Assembly (NCBI GenBank): GCA_948474755.1
Contig: CAOLHI010000392.1
Coordinates: 124,001-188,000 of the forward strand
From: Ctenosaura bakeri
Lineage: Eukaryota; Chordata; Lepidosauria; Squamata; Iguanidae
Direction: 5' to 3'
DNA length: 64,000 bases
The position numbers and the translations under genes were made by a program. Positions 24,001-31,919 of this stretch are shown here, piece after piece. How positions within the stretch are numbered: position 1 is the first letter of the stretch; each line of letters opens with the position of its first letter. The notes under the pieces are model-generated. The model ran no database searches. It saw nothing but the letters and a program-made list of their open reading frames with translations, and was not told the origin of the DNA.

Positions 24001-26735
24001 TCAATGATGTGGGGAATCTTCTGTGCGCTTTAGTCTGTACTTTAAAGGAACTCCCTACCTGTTTTGAAGATTGGATTCAGTCCCTTGTATAGCTCCTTCA
24101 CAGTCTGAATTAAAAGCATGGCAGACTCACCTCCCCACTGACACAGAAGCCACCACCAATAGGAAGCTATATCAGGTCAGATATTTGTCCACCATGCCCA
24201 GTATCATCTAGTTTCCCTAGAAGTGGCCATCTCAGCTTCCACGCAGAAGATCTTCCCTGTCACCTACTACCTGATGAGTAGCATAGCGATGGGGGGATGA
24301 TGGGGCAGTTCGCCCCGGGCAGCAATGTTTTTTGGGCTTCCTGGCCCGTAGCTTCCTGGCCCCACATGCCCTCGCCATGCCCCAACGCCCCCTGGCCATG
24401 CCCTTATGCACAGTGGCCCCTCCCCCTCCTGCCCCCCCCCACTCCAAGCTCCACCAATGTATCTGATCCTTTTCTGCAGAGACAGAAGGAATTGATTTTG
24501 GGATCTAGTGCATTCAAAACATGTGATCAAACACAGAGCTCTGATCCTTTCCCTGCTCTTTTCCCCCCTTGCTAACTCTGTTACCATTAGAAGAGCATGA
24601 AAAAGTTACTGTTCAGGACGACTACCTCCATGATCCCTCTATTTGTCATTGTAATTCAGATGGAAGAAGGCAATCCATTAAATACTTCAATCTCAGACTG
24701 TTTATAGGTTTAAAGGCCAGAAACCTAGCACTTTGAATTTTTTTTAATGTGAAAGAATTGTTTTTAATGTGAAAGAATGATGTGATCATGGAGATAGTTC
24801 CAGTTAATAGTGTGGCCACCATCTTCTACACAGCTGAAGTTTCAGGCTTCTTTTCAGAGACAGTCTATTACACAACAGACAACTGATACCCAGCCTGGAT
24901 GTTATCAGAGGAAAGATAACTATGACCAGACCATCTCTGTACAAGAAAGGACTCAGCTGGTATATCAACTGAAGTTGTAGAAGGCACTACAAACTACAAA
25001 AGTCCTTTGCATATCCTTCAGTGTTGTCACATCTAAAAGCCTCCCCTGCCCCATGCAATCCTAAACTTGGTCCTAAAGAAGATGTGCAACCTCCTACAGA
25101 ACAGCTTGAACATTACTTCTTTGTTGATAAGTACTTTACTAACCAACAAAGGTGTCAGGTTGTATAGATTGTATCTCTCCTGAAGCCCGTTGCTATTGTC
25201 AAGCACCTGTTTAGGATTTTGAAGTCTACATTAAATTTCTGATGAAGAGGAGTGTCCTTCATATCTTGATAGAAACCAGTTCTACAACTCCAGATGTTTC
25301 ATGTACATTTTAAATTGAATAATAGACAACTTGTTTTTAAAAAAGTCAACACCATAACCCCAGAATCAGGAATTGCCTGCCAAGAATAACTTTTTCTAAA
25401 ATACTAAACAACAGTGCTTCCAACATCTGTCCAGTACAAATAATCCAGAAGGATACCATGACTGATGTTTAAGACACAGAGAGATCCAGGAATATCAACA
25501 GGAAAACACTTCAGCTATCATTCTTTCAGCACAGATACCCTAGGATGAGGTAGGAATTGTATGGCACTCCAGATATTGTTGAAATGCAACTTCTAGCAAC
25601 ACTAGCCAGCATAGTCAGTGGTGAGGACTGCTGGAGTTGCAGTCCAACAATATCTGGTGGCTGCATGGTTACCATTCCTGCCTTAGAGTGGCAAAGTTAT
25701 TTCTATTCCATAGTCAGCTAGAACTCCTACTGAAATGGGTCCAAAATCAGTATCATTTAGAAACGTTTGGGACTGAAGCTCCAACCATTTGCTTGTCCTC
25801 CCGGGGCACTTACAGTTTATGGATTGCACTCAGATAAATTGCAATATGGTCAAGATCTGATTCACACTAACATTTCTCCATAGTACAACATGCCTATTGA
25901 ATATGTTCTGATAATTTTCTCACTTTGCCTGAGTTCACACCAGTGTTACATCCATGACTCAATCTGTTTTTGTGTATCTTATAGCAATATTCAAATACAA
26001 GCAGACTGTTTTCTTATGGTCTCAGCACTTACTTCCTACCCAACAATATACATCCTCCTATATCCAAAAATGAGTATACATGTGGTTTTGTAAATAAGTC
26101 CTGAGATGTATATGCAGAAGTAGAAGGTCATCTACTAATACAGATCAGAACTTGGAATAGTTGCTTTTATATGGAATTCAGTTCCCAGAATCCTCTTGGT
26201 CTAGTGATCATGCTGACTACGGGATTCTGGGAGTTGTAACCCAAAGTAACATTTCCAAACTCAGCTATGAATGCAAACCACAGAGCTACATCTCCCCTCC
26301 CCAAATGTCCTTCATTCTGCAAAACAAGTGGACAGAGCATAAAGAGTGCAGTGTTTTTACCTTATATACATTGATGGGAAGATCTATGATGATATAGATG
26401 AGGTCACCCAATGCCAGGCTAGCTATCAGCGCATTGGGCCCATTCCTCATACACTTGTTCTGATAGATAATCCGTAGCAGAGTTACATTTCCAACAATCC
26501 CAATGATGAAGACCGCACAGGATATTACTGTATTGATGTATTTGAAAGTGCCATCAATTCTAGCACTATGTGGGCATTTTGTCATGTTGGATGCACTGGT
26601 AATGTAGATTCTGCTTGTTCCAGAAGTATCTTTTCCAGGGTCAGTCAAGTTTGAATTGTGTCTGTCAGCAGGATCACTGATGACCGATCCAGTTACTAGC
26701 AGTGCCAAGACCATCCTGAAATGAAATGCTTCCAT
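2926..26735 (-). CDS. EDNRA: Endothelin receptor type A (EDNRA), partial: six coding exons, C-terminal exon off the left edge
   Basis: This is a plasma-membrane class A GPCR for endothelins; in vertebrates ETA couples mainly to Gq and acts in vascular tone and neural crest and craniofacial development. The exons join as complement of 2926..3034, 6583..6716, 7829..7981, 13209..13407, 14395..14519 and 26361..26735, giving 1095 nt or 365 codons with no stop. Visible marks are NLT and NMT glycosylation sites (N29, N50), Cys54 before TM1, GDLIY with Asp111, a Cys142-Cys223 pair expected to form the ECL1-ECL2 disulfide, D166-R167-Y168, CWIP at 302-305 and NPIALY at 349-354. Exon lengths and phases match the mammalian gene as I know it, except that exon 3 is one codon shorter. 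ETA rather than ETB is indicated by [27 protein letters not shown] and [11 protein letters not shown], and by the N-terminal ISD...KYINTVISC pattern. Human ETA has 427 residues, so about 45-60 tail residues are missing. Confidence 0.95.
3701..3916 (-). repeat. tRNA-derived SINE (ACA-tailed squamate family), full-length
   Basis: In reverse complement: a tRNA-like head with A and B boxes (GGTTCGAGTTCCCACTCAG), a CACTTGGGCAAGTCATA stretch, an AATCTTGCCAAGAAAAC core and an ACAACAACA tail. The head is at the right end and the tail (TTGTTGTTGTTG) at the left. Nucleotide changes throughout show it is old. Confidence 0.85.
4012..4202 (+). repeat. tRNA-derived SINE, internally deleted
   Basis: Starts with a tRNA-like head (TGGTTTGAGCACTGGACTAC), loses part of the middle, and ends TTGAAGGCACACAACAGTAA. 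Same family as 3701-3916, opposite orientation and only about 100 bp away, so the two could pair as inverted repeats. Confidence 0.8.
4452..4545 (+). repeat. Small palindromic repeat
   Basis: Near-palindrome whose arms start CTCCCTCTCCAAATGGC and end GCCATCTTGAGAGGGAG around GAAGTGATG/CATCATTTC. It shares this core and a downstream AAAATGG segment with two copies in intron 3 (about 13800-13915 and 14025-14105). Family unknown. Confidence 0.5.
6196..6386 (-). repeat. tRNA-derived SINE
   Basis: Right end is the reverse complement of the tRNA-like head (AGCATAATATAATGGTTTGA); the left end carries the CTTGAAGGCA tail motif as TGCCTTCAAG. The middle is partly deleted (no AATCTTGCCAAG core). Confidence 0.8.
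6583..6716 (-). CDS. EDNRA: EDNRA exon 6: TM6 and ECL3
   Basis: The 134-nt exon has acceptor TTCCAG (ending 6717) and donor GTATAC (6582-6577). It encodes residues 285-328 plus two bases of Ser329, starting [15 protein letters not shown]. It holds the CWIP toggle-switch motif in TM6 (302-305). ECL3 reads [15 protein letters not shown], which resembles ETB more than human ETA (KKTVYNEMDKNRCELL). The donor GTATAC is weaker than the others but keeps the frame perfectly with exon 7. Confidence 0.95.
6717..7828 (-). other. EDNRA intron 5
   Basis: 1112 bp, with one second-family tRNA SINE at about 6974-7205 and a short direct duplication around 7185-7240 (CATTATCATCTGAT repeated). Nothing else is recognised. 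Confidence 0.85.
6974..7205 (+). repeat. Second-family tRNA-derived SINE
   Basis: A tRNA-like head (CAGTGATTAGAGTGTTGGAC) is followed by a different body, CCTACCTCACAGGGTTATTG TGAAGATAAAA (joined at the space), and an end GGTGGAATTTAAATG. This body is widespread in squamate genomes and differs from the ACA-tailed family. Confidence 0.7.
7829..7981 (-). CDS. EDNRA: EDNRA exon 5: TM5 and ICL3
   Basis: The 153-nt exon (51 codons, residues 234-284) has acceptor CTGCAG (ending 7982) and donor GTAAAG (7828-7823), phase 0 on both sides. It starts [15 protein letters not shown] and ends [10 protein letters not shown]5 covers about residues 241-263. The ICL3 wording [17 protein letters not shown] is close to ETA ([14 protein letters not shown]) and unlike ETB. 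Length is identical to the human exon. Confidence 0.96.
12342..12545. mobile_element. Palindromic MITE, long-core form (copy 1)
   Basis: Starts GGCCATTTCCACACTACA and ends as its inverse (TGTAGAAATGGCT). Arms run inward through GCTATTATTCCACTTTC / GAAAGT(A)GAATAATAGC. Flanked by TTA on both sides (12339-12341 and 12546-12548), a clean 3-bp target duplication. No coding capacity, about 204 bp. The 3-bp duplication suggests a PIF/Harbinger-type source. Confidence 0.85.
12671..12967. mobile_element. Short inverted-repeat DNA element
   Basis: Ends are AGAGTGGGCAACCTGT and, at the right, ATAGGTTGCCCATCTCGA, inverse to the left end over about 15 bp. The interior has no open frame. This GGGCAACCT-type end is common among hAT-derived nonautonomous elements in reptiles. 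No clean target duplication was identified. Confidence 0.5.
13209..13407 (-). CDS. EDNRA: EDNRA exon 4: ICL2, TM4, ECL2
   Basis: The 199-nt exon has acceptor TTTTAG (13409-13408) and donor GTATGT (13208-13203). It completes Arg167 and encodes residues 168-233: [16 protein letters not shown] (ICL2), TM4 about 188-208 with [15 protein letters not shown], then ECL2. Cys223 in VTCMM is the expected partner of Cys142. NSS at 228-230 is an additional possible glycosylation site. Length and phase equal the human exon (66 codons plus one base). Confidence 0.95.
13408..14394 (-). repeat. EDNRA intron 3 with an inverted pair of small palindromic repeats
   Basis: 987 bp. Two copies of one repeat lie head to head, at about 13800-13915 (minus orientation) and 14025-14105 (plus). 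A third copy is at 4452-4545. Each has a palindromic core of the type CTCTCAAAATGG...ACTTCTGG...CCATTTTGAGAG, followed by an AAAATGG purine-rich flank. This looks like a short DNA-transposon-derived family that I cannot name. Confidence 0.5.
14395..14519 (-). CDS. EDNRA: EDNRA exon 3: ECL1 and TM3
   Basis: The 125-nt exon lies between acceptor TTTGTAG (AG at 14521-14520) and donor GTAAAG (14394-14389). It encodes residues 126-166 and the first two bases of Arg167. It opens [17 protein letters not shown], covering TM2 end, ECL1 and the disulfide cysteine Cys142, then reads [20 protein letters not shown] to the D of the DRY motif. ECL1 is one codon shorter than human ETA and lacks its acidic DHND stretch. 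The WPFG and FIQKASV wording is closer to ETB or to bird-type ETA. TM3 itself is well conserved. Confidence 0.93.
14718..14960 (+). repeat. 5S rRNA-derived SINE
   Basis: The head matches 5S rRNA: GGAAGCTAAGCAGGGTCAG, then CCTGGTTAGTA...ACTTGGATAGGAGAC and ATACCAGGTGCTATA. The tail is the same type as the tRNA SINEs (ACTTGAAGGCA). A 2-bp insertion, base changes and the attached tail show it is a retroposon, not a 5S gene. Confidence 0.85.
16920..17038 (-). repeat. tRNA-derived SINE, head fragment
   Basis: Reverse complement of the tRNA-like head at the right end (TAGCATAGTGGTTTGAATG, then GGGAACCAGGGTTCCAATCC). The tail half is lost or replaced. Confidence 0.6.
17260..20505 (+). mobile_element. 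Decayed BovB/RTE-type LINE
   Basis: An endonuclease start is readable near 17745-17800 (GIWNVRRMT, then [11 protein letters not shown]), matching the WNVR...GKLDVVKQEM region of BovB/RTE endonucleases. RT-region pieces are readable near 18880-18960 ([17 protein letters not shown]). The 3' part (20130-20500) carries the BovB-type end GGAAGGCTGCATTACAGATG, GATAGATTCAATCAAAGAAG and a tail TTAACAACA. Many stops and frameshifts make it non-functional. It is antisense to EDNRA and carries a later MITE at 19155-19356. The 5' limit is approximate. Confidence 0.75.
19155..19356. mobile_element. Palindromic MITE, long-core form (copy 2), inside the BovB LINE
   Basis: Starts GGCCATTTCCACCCTACA and ends TGCTGAAATGACC. 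The core carries GGAATTCTAGGGTTTGTAG and the inverse half. Flanks are CTA and AAA, so any 3-bp duplication has decayed. It postdates the BovB copy it interrupts. Confidence 0.85.
21362..21775 (+). repeat. 5S rRNA-derived SINE interrupted by a MITE
   Basis: 5S-like head (GAAGCTAAGCAGGGTCAGCC, CTAGTACTTGGGTGGGAGAC, ACCAGGCGCTGTAGGA). The body is split at 21529 by the MITE at 21530-21708 and resumes as TATGAAATTCATGGCTCACT with the tail GTGACTTGAAGGCACATAAA and a CACACA run. Confidence 0.85.
21530..21708. mobile_element. Palindromic MITE, short-core form (copy 3)
   Basis: Starts AGCCTTTTCCACACTAGA and ends TCTAGTGTGGAAATGGCC. Flanked by TAT on both sides (21527-21529, 21709-21711). Near-perfect hairpin with the core GTTTAGGGAGGGGC / GCCCCTCCCTAAAC. 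The interrupted SINE gives the empty-site sequence CCCTATGAAA, which supports the 3-bp duplication. Confidence 0.9.
22225..22310 (-). repeat. Second-family SINE 3' fragment
   Basis: ATTATTTATGTCCCACCTTC and GGCACTCAAGGTGGCTCA are the reverse complement of the aaggtgggacataaataat-type ending seen in squamate SINE and LINE 3' ends. Short fragment. Confidence 0.45.
22976..23110 (-). repeat. tRNA-derived SINE, 3' part
   Basis: Tail at left (TTGTTGTGTGCCTTCAAGTA), core GTTTTCTTGGCAACTTTTGT and the CTTGCCCAAAGCCACC stretch; the tRNA head is missing. Confidence 0.8.
23365..23592 (-). repeat. tRNA-derived SINE
   Basis: Nearly complete reverse-orientation copy: TGCCTTCAAGTTGTTTCTGA at left, TTTTCTTGCCAAGATTTGTT in the middle, and the head as ATACCATTATACCACACTGG at the right. 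Confidence 0.85.
23713..23850 (+). repeat. tRNA-derived SINE, 3' part
   Basis: Contains CTCCTCTGAACAACTCTTCC, CAAGAAAACTGTGATAGGCT and the tail ACAACTTGAAGGCACACAAA. It is inverted relative to the copy at 23365-23592, with about 120 bp between them. Confidence 0.8.
24281..24460 (+). repeat. GC-rich repeat, copy 1
   Basis: GC-rich island in AT-rich intron, containing GGGCAGCAATGTTTTTTGGG, CTTCCTGGCCCGTAGC and CCATGCCC-type motifs, ending at CCACTCCAAGCTCCACC. The same order of motifs occurs at 62614-62835. It is a dispersed repeat, not a promoter island, and the family is not identified. Confidence 0.5.
24600..25500 (-). mobile_element. L2-like LINE fragment, strongly decayed
   Basis: Its order of segments parallels the better-preserved L2-like copy at 50.0-51.5 kb: a GGTTTAAAGGCCAGAAACCT part, a CACAGCTGAAGTTTCAGGCT part, then AATCCAGAAGGATACCATGA near 25449 (in reverse, the DT-x-x-HGILLD region of the L2 reverse transcriptase). 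No intact frame. Limits are approximate. Confidence 0.45.
26165..26262. mobile_element. Short palindromic MITE remnant
   Basis: Arms GGAATTCAGTTCCCAGAATCC and GGGATTCTGGGAGTTGTAAC are inverse copies, followed by CCAAAGTAACATTTCCAAAC. Similar half-copies lie near 8755, 17080, 22055, 45820, 46435 and 53045. This is a common squamate hairpin repeat. Confidence 0.5.
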
Positions 26736-26796
26736 CTTCAATTCCAGAAACCAATGTGATCCGTATATTAATATTATCAAGTCTTACTTATTTTAC
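26361..26796 (-). CDS. EDNRA: EDNRA first coding exon (exon 2): short 5' UTR, start codon, N-terminus, TM1-TM2
   Basis: The coding part is 26735..26361 (375 nt, residues 1-125). ATG at 26735-26733 is in a strong context (A at -3, G at +4), and an in-frame TAA lies upstream at 26786-26784, so it is the first usable start. Residues 1-20 look like a cleavable signal peptide (hydrophobic [12 protein letters not shown]), as in mammalian ETA. The extracellular segment holds NLT and NMT sequons and Cys54. TM1 is about 66-92 and TM2 about 103-123. The exon ends VYK|GTAAAA at 26361, phase 0. A pyrimidine-rich acceptor ending in TTTGTAG sets the exon start at 26796, leaving about 61 nt of 5' UTR here. 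That acceptor is inferred. Confidence 0.93.
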
Positions 26797-27230
26797 CTAC
26801 AAAGAAGAACAAAAATATTTATGTTGTAACATCAGTTCACTAATTGAAGTAGACATTTATTCATTTTGAATTTAAAAGAGATTTTTGGAAATCAGGTAAT
26901 CAGCACTTTAATTTTAATTTTAGCATCTGAACTGAAAGAAAGCTTTTCATGTTATTTCTTCATTTACAACACATACTCACCATTTCTATGAACTAATCAA
27001 GGCAGCTAGCAAGGAACTAGGGCAATAAATATAAGAAATAACAATAAAGGCATTATTGAAATAATTAGAAAAGTCAGATGTAAAAACCAAGAACTAACCT
27101 CTAAAGCCCCTGAAGCAGACAGATTCAACCTAAAAGTACTATTCTGAGAAGCCTGCTGATATAGAAGACATTACTACTTGCAAAATACATCTAATGTATG
27201 CTTATTTGTAAGTTTCACTTCTGCATACTG

Positions 27231-27345
27231 CAGGCGTGGAGAATCTACGGCCTACTGGATGTTCCAGACAACTCCCATAATTCCTTACCACTGGCCAGGA
27301 AGGATTCATAGGAATTGCAAGCCAAAACATGTGGAGGTCTAACGT
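27231..27345. mobile_element. hAT-type MITE remnant
   Basis: Left end CAGGCGTGGAGAATCTACGG CC resembles the CAGGGGTGGGGAACC end of a hAT-derived hairpin family common in reptiles. Internal arms ACAACTCCCATAATTCC and AGGAATTGCAAGCC are partly inverse. The right end is degraded. Confidence 0.5.
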
Positions 27346-28127
27346 TCTTCATCTCTGATGGAACAGGTTCAATCTTGGGTTCTGAAAGCCAAGTTCCACT
27401 TGCAGAAGGAGGCACTCCTGGGTCTTTGCCCACTCTTCCCCATGCTGTCTCCTGTACTACCTCAAAAATCTGCTCAGGTTGTTTATACTTCCTCCTTGCA
27501 GCTCTTTGTTTGATATATCACCACTAATGTCAAAGAAAATGTATTGACAATCAGAATATAAAACTACGAGGCTAAGATAGCATTTTAGAAATCTAGTGGT
27601 TCTAATGGATTGTTATTTGCATCCATCAACATTTGTTCACGGTTAATATCAATGATTTTTGTTGCAAGATTTCTAATCCTCAATTCACTTGATCTGTACT
27701 AAACATCTATCCTAACAGTTTTATGTGGAAGCAAACTGCACTGATTTCAATAAAAAAGTAAGTGTAATAAGTGTCACAGATATGAAATACACATGATGCA
27801 TATTTATTTCTGAAAAAGATTTGATCACTGGAAAGTCCACAAGGCTACTTTCTTTAAAATCCAATGTCTCTCCCTCTCTTTCCAGGAATTTCTGGTTTTT
27901 TCCCCCAGGAGTAATAGTTAGTCACCAAAGCAATAAAACGACTACAAGCCAACAAGATAACATTTAATATTCTCATCAGTCACGTAAATGGAAAGATTCT
28001 ATTTCTTCATGCTGTCCTAATGTCCCTTATTGCTGCAAGAAAATGCCACAATTCCCATGCCAATGGAATTCTTGGCCAATACAGCCCTCAGAGCACAAAC
28101 CACCTAGCCCTAAGATTGCCAGAGAGA

Positions 28128-28262
28128 AAATTGTTGTGTGTGTCTTTAAGTTGCCTGTTGACCTATGGGGGCCCCATGAATTTCATTGGGTTTCCTTACG
28201 CAAGGAACAGAGGGAGTTTTGGTCGTTCCTTCCTCTGAAAGCTAGCTCACAGCATCTGGTAT
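28128..28262 (-). repeat. tRNA SINE 3' part, divergent
   Basis: TTGTTGTGTGTGTCTTTAAG at left and GGAACAGAGGGAGTTTTGGT further right resemble the reverse SINE tail and body, with many changes. The head is absent. Confidence 0.4.
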
Positions 28263-30099
28263 TCATTGGTGGTCTTCCACGCAACTACTAAAACAGGACT
28301 GACTGTGCCTAGCTTCCTAGATGAAATGGATCTGTGCCTTTAGACTCTAAAGTTTAGAGTATTTAGGCCATAACTAAAGGCTGAGCAGAAAACAAAACTT
28401 CAGCAAGTGTTGCTTTTTACGGATTACATGACAAGCACCATCTGCTGAAATGACCTCTTCTATGTAATTATTCAGTCTAACCATCAAGCTAATACATATT
28501 TTACTCAGCCCTGGAAGGTAAGTATCCTGTTTTCGCATGGGGTATATTTCTAATTGTGCCATGATGGTGATCACCAGAAAGGTATATAAGCAATTGGGCT
28601 TAATCCCGTTTGATGAGGACATTGTATATACCAAGGAAAAACAAAATCAATGTAAAATTGCTGATTTTAAGGCTCTAAACTGAAAGACTCTCTTTCCGTG
28701 GAGATTCGGGAAATGTTGTTACCTGAATGCAATGGAAATCCTTAGTCTGGTCCCTGAATCATCAGTGTTTAATAAAACCAACTAGTAGAAGTATTCCCTA
28801 TAACCATGAAAGGTACAGGAGCCCTCTCCAGTTTTCAGTCTGGCAATATATGACTAGACTATTCATCTGAATTTAGCAGAACTTATTTCCAACTAAACAT
28901 GCCTGGGAACTGGTTACTTGTCTCCTTTATTTCAGAGGGAGAAAGGTAAGTGCTCAGGCTGCAGGCCTCTTGGGTCTAGGAACTGAATCCATTGTTTAAT
29001 GGTAAGTTAACACATAGATAAATATAACTGATTCACCGGGTGTACTCTAGTTGAGACTAACAATACAATTATGCTTTAGTTTTGTCTGGATTAAGACCTG
29101 ATCACAATCAGGTGTACTTAAACTCATTACAATCCTGCAGTGTACTGTGGTTTATATGTTACAATGTGTGTACTTAGCACACATACTGTTGTCAATCCAC
29201 ACTTTTCCACTGTTGCATAAATCCTAACAACATTTTCATATCACTTGTCATCAACTATATTAACATTTGTTTGACATCAGGGGTTTAAACAGCAAAACCT
29301 TTTATAAACAAACAACACATGTAGATCTACATCGTTTCACCATACTGGACAATAACTAGCTAGATAATTTTTAGTGGAAAAAAGGGCAAGTGGGTAGGAA
29401 TACTGCAGCATTAACCCCTCTAATCAACTTTGGAGAGTTGGAAAAAGAAAAGATGGAGGAAATATGCACACTGCTGAGTGTAACTTGTGATTTGGCCTTA
29501 GCCAAAATAGACAAATATAGCTGGAGTACTTTGTGAAAGTCATTGAGACTGGCACTTCATTTCTACACACAGTGGCCACAATCAAGCATGATAGGTATGC
29601 CTAGTTAAGTACTGGGGTTTCTCTGAGCTCAGCACCAAGCTAGACATTATATGGAAGATTAAAATTGGATCGCCTAGTCTTTCCATATTTAATTCGATTA
29701 ATACCGCTGCATGGAGGCGGTTCCAAATCTGATCAGAGTAGGGGTGTAGACAGTGGGGCTCCAAATTTCATGCCTAGGAGATGTGCAGCTGTTTAACCCA
29801 CCCCCTAGCTGTTTTACTTATTTCAACTGTCCTCCAGTGTACCTGTTAGTTGAAAGGGAGAAGTATCACAGCTTGGAAGTAACACATTACAAGTAACATT
29901 GATATCAAAAAGATTATGAGTTACAAGTAACAAAGTTATAAGGTCAGATTACAACAGTGTGAAAATGAGTCTGTAACATTGTAACTTTTAGGGATACAAC
30001 AGCAATATTTTCATATTATTTTTCCCATTACTATAAAAGCAGCATTTTTAAACTTTCAAAAAAGTTCTCCCATACTTTTTGCTGTTCCTCCTTTTCTCA

Positions 30100-30350
30100 C
30101 CCATACCTTGCTGTGTGCCTACCCGCTATGAAAAGCAATGCTGGATGTCCAGTTCACTTGGCTTCTAAACATACTAGCTCAGATCTTGGTAAATTAGTTA
30201 GATTAGTTCTCCCTGAAATAAATGGAACTAACATCATGATTAACATCCCACTAATTCCAATGGGAACTTGGAGCACAATCCTATACATATCTGCTAAGGG
30301 GTAAGCTCCATAGAGTCTAATGGGACTTATTCATAAATGGATTTACCGTC
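30100..30350. repeat. Old palindromic repeat (AATGGGACTTA type)
   Basis: Contains CTAATTCCAATGGGAACTTG, GCACAATCCTATACATATCT and GAGTCTAATGGGACTTATTC, the hallmark of an old amniote/squamate short repeat with inverted arms. Related pieces at 31030-31110 and 31370-31520. Confidence 0.4.
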
Positions 30351-30663
30351 AACATTCAACCAGCCTTGTGTGCATGGTCTCCCCAAACTATCCAGTAAAA
30401 TTCAGCAAGTTAACCAGAAATAGTCCTATGCACATTAATACACAAGTGCTAATGAATTCAGGTAGAAGACTGGAGTGTACATCTCACTGAAACCGAGAAT
30501 ATTTTTTAGTCATGAGGGACAAAAACCTATTCCACTGCTTTCAACTGGAAGTGAATTTTGCTGGATTGTGCTCAAAACACAAATCTGGATTGTGTTTACC
30601 TCTAAGCAAATGCATTCAAGAATGCAATCCAAGTTAAATAATTTTAATATTTTTTAAAAAAGA

Positions 30664-30820
30664 AAAGAGACTGCATTACAGATGGATAGACTCAATCATT
30701 GAAGACACATCCCTCAGTCTGCCAGACCAGGGTGGCTGATGACAGAGTGGCTTGGAGCTCTTTCATCCACGGGGTCACCATAAGTCAAGATTGAACTGAC
30801 AGCAGTTAACAACAACAATA
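30664..30820 (+). repeat. BovB-type 3' end (or SINE with BovB tail)
   Basis: Matches the 3' end of the BovB copy at 20350-20505: ACTGCATTACAGATGGATAG, ACTCAATCATTGAAGACAC, GGGGTCACCATAAGTCAAGA and the tail CAGTTAACAACAACAA. About 155 bp. Either a 5'-truncated BovB or the tail of a Sauria-type SINE. Confidence 0.65.
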
Positions 30821-31029
30821 TTTTAAAGACCAAATTACCAGCTGATTTCAGTCAAGGCACTCTGGGTTTTCCTTGGTTGTACATTTTGGCATCTTGTATG
30901 TGCTTTAAGTTCTCTTACAGCATGCACATGAAACACCAAGCAATGTTTCCATGAATACACCAAACATTAAAACAAAACAAAACCAACTTGTTGGCACAAT
31001 TCCCAAGAGAACATGGACACTTTGATACA

Positions 31030-31530
31030 TAAACTATATACAATACTTAACACAGCTATCCTCAGCACACTTATTAGGAAGTAGGTTCCACTGAAACTTA
31101 AAAGAAATCTGAATAAAGATGCTTAGTTTATTTGTATTTAAACTCATTTGGCCCCTTTAACTACAATGAGATGGAATGCTTTTTTAAAAATCAAAGTATA
31201 CCAGTGTAAGTTTTGTGGTGTTTTTTCTTTCTTTTTTCTCCATCTTTTCTTTATATATAGTCACAGAGTTCAGGTATTATACTGATATCCCAGTTCCAGC
31301 ATATATTTTTCTTACAAAAATCCTATTAACAGAATTGAGCGCTTCCCAAAAACGTTTTGTAGGATCTCAGCCTTACCTCTGAGTAACTGCCATTAATTTC
31401 AGTAAGATGTAAAATTCATTTTAGACCCATTGGATTGGATCCAACTGTAGTCATACTTTGAGTAGACTCACTGACTAATCTAACTCCCATTGATTTCAGT
31501 GGGTCTGCAATAAAGTATGACTAAATCTAG
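31030..31530. repeat. Old palindromic repeat pieces
   Basis: Two or three fragments with inverse halves, for example TAACTCCCATTGATTTCAGT followed by GGGTCTGC, and TACTTTGAGTAGACTCACTG. Same broad type as at 30.1-30.35 kb. AGAG|GTAAGG on the minus strand near 31376 is a splice-donor-like site within it. Confidence 0.35.
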
Positions 31531-31919
31531 CTCCAATTCATTTTCCATGGAAGCAGAAAAGGCCTTCGATTTTAAAGAAAACTGGTTTTACTCCGCCATC
31601 AAGGCACTAACAATTGGATGTCTCCTTGGGGAGCACCTATCAGAGGTTTAGCAAATCTGTGGCAAGCATCTTTATTCATACAGGTGGGTCTTTCCATTTG
31701 GAGGCGGGGTGCTGGTTCCCACGTCTTTTGGGCATTGGGTTTTAGTCCGAATCTTAAGGTAGCTGAATAAACCCATCTCCTAAATAGGTTTTGGACTCTG
31801 CATAGCTAGTTTAAAGTCTGGACTAAAACTGAGAGCAGATTCACTGCTCCCAATGATAAGGAAGACCCCAACAGCCACTACCTGCTTTCTAAGAGAAGGC
31901 TCCTGGGTTCACTCTGGGC

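Larger units (their letters stand above)
14520..26360 (-). other. EDNRA intron 2 (largest)
   Basis: 11.8 kb. Contains two 5S-derived SINEs, four tRNA-type SINE pieces, a BovB-type LINE (17.26-20.5 kb, antisense to the gene), two MITE copies, a GC-rich repeat (24281-24460), an L2-like fragment (24.6-25.5 kb) and a small palindromic element (26165-26262). No missed coding exon is expected because residues 125 and 126 join in phase. Confidence 0.85.
26797..31919 (-). other. EDNRA intron 1 (inferred)
   Basis: Between the inferred exon 2 acceptor and the CpG island. Holds a hAT-type MITE remnant (27231-27345), a SINE piece (28128-28262), a BovB 3' end (30664-30820) and old palindromic repeats near 30.1-30.35 and 31.0-31.53 kb. 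About 28.3-30.1 kb is AT-rich with nothing recognised. Confidence 0.55.

Noticed and set aside
2926..26735. Endothelin receptor type B (EDNRB or EDNRB2) instead of type A
   Set aside because: ECL1 and ECL3 look ETB-like, but the N-terminus, TM1-TM2 and the ICL3 wording [11 protein letters not shown] are ETA-specific.
26736..26780. Upstream in-frame start extending the EDNRA N-terminus by 15 codons
   Set aside because: The codon at 26780-26778 is TTG, not ATG. The ATG at 26735 has a strong context and gives a signal peptide aligned with mammalian ETA.
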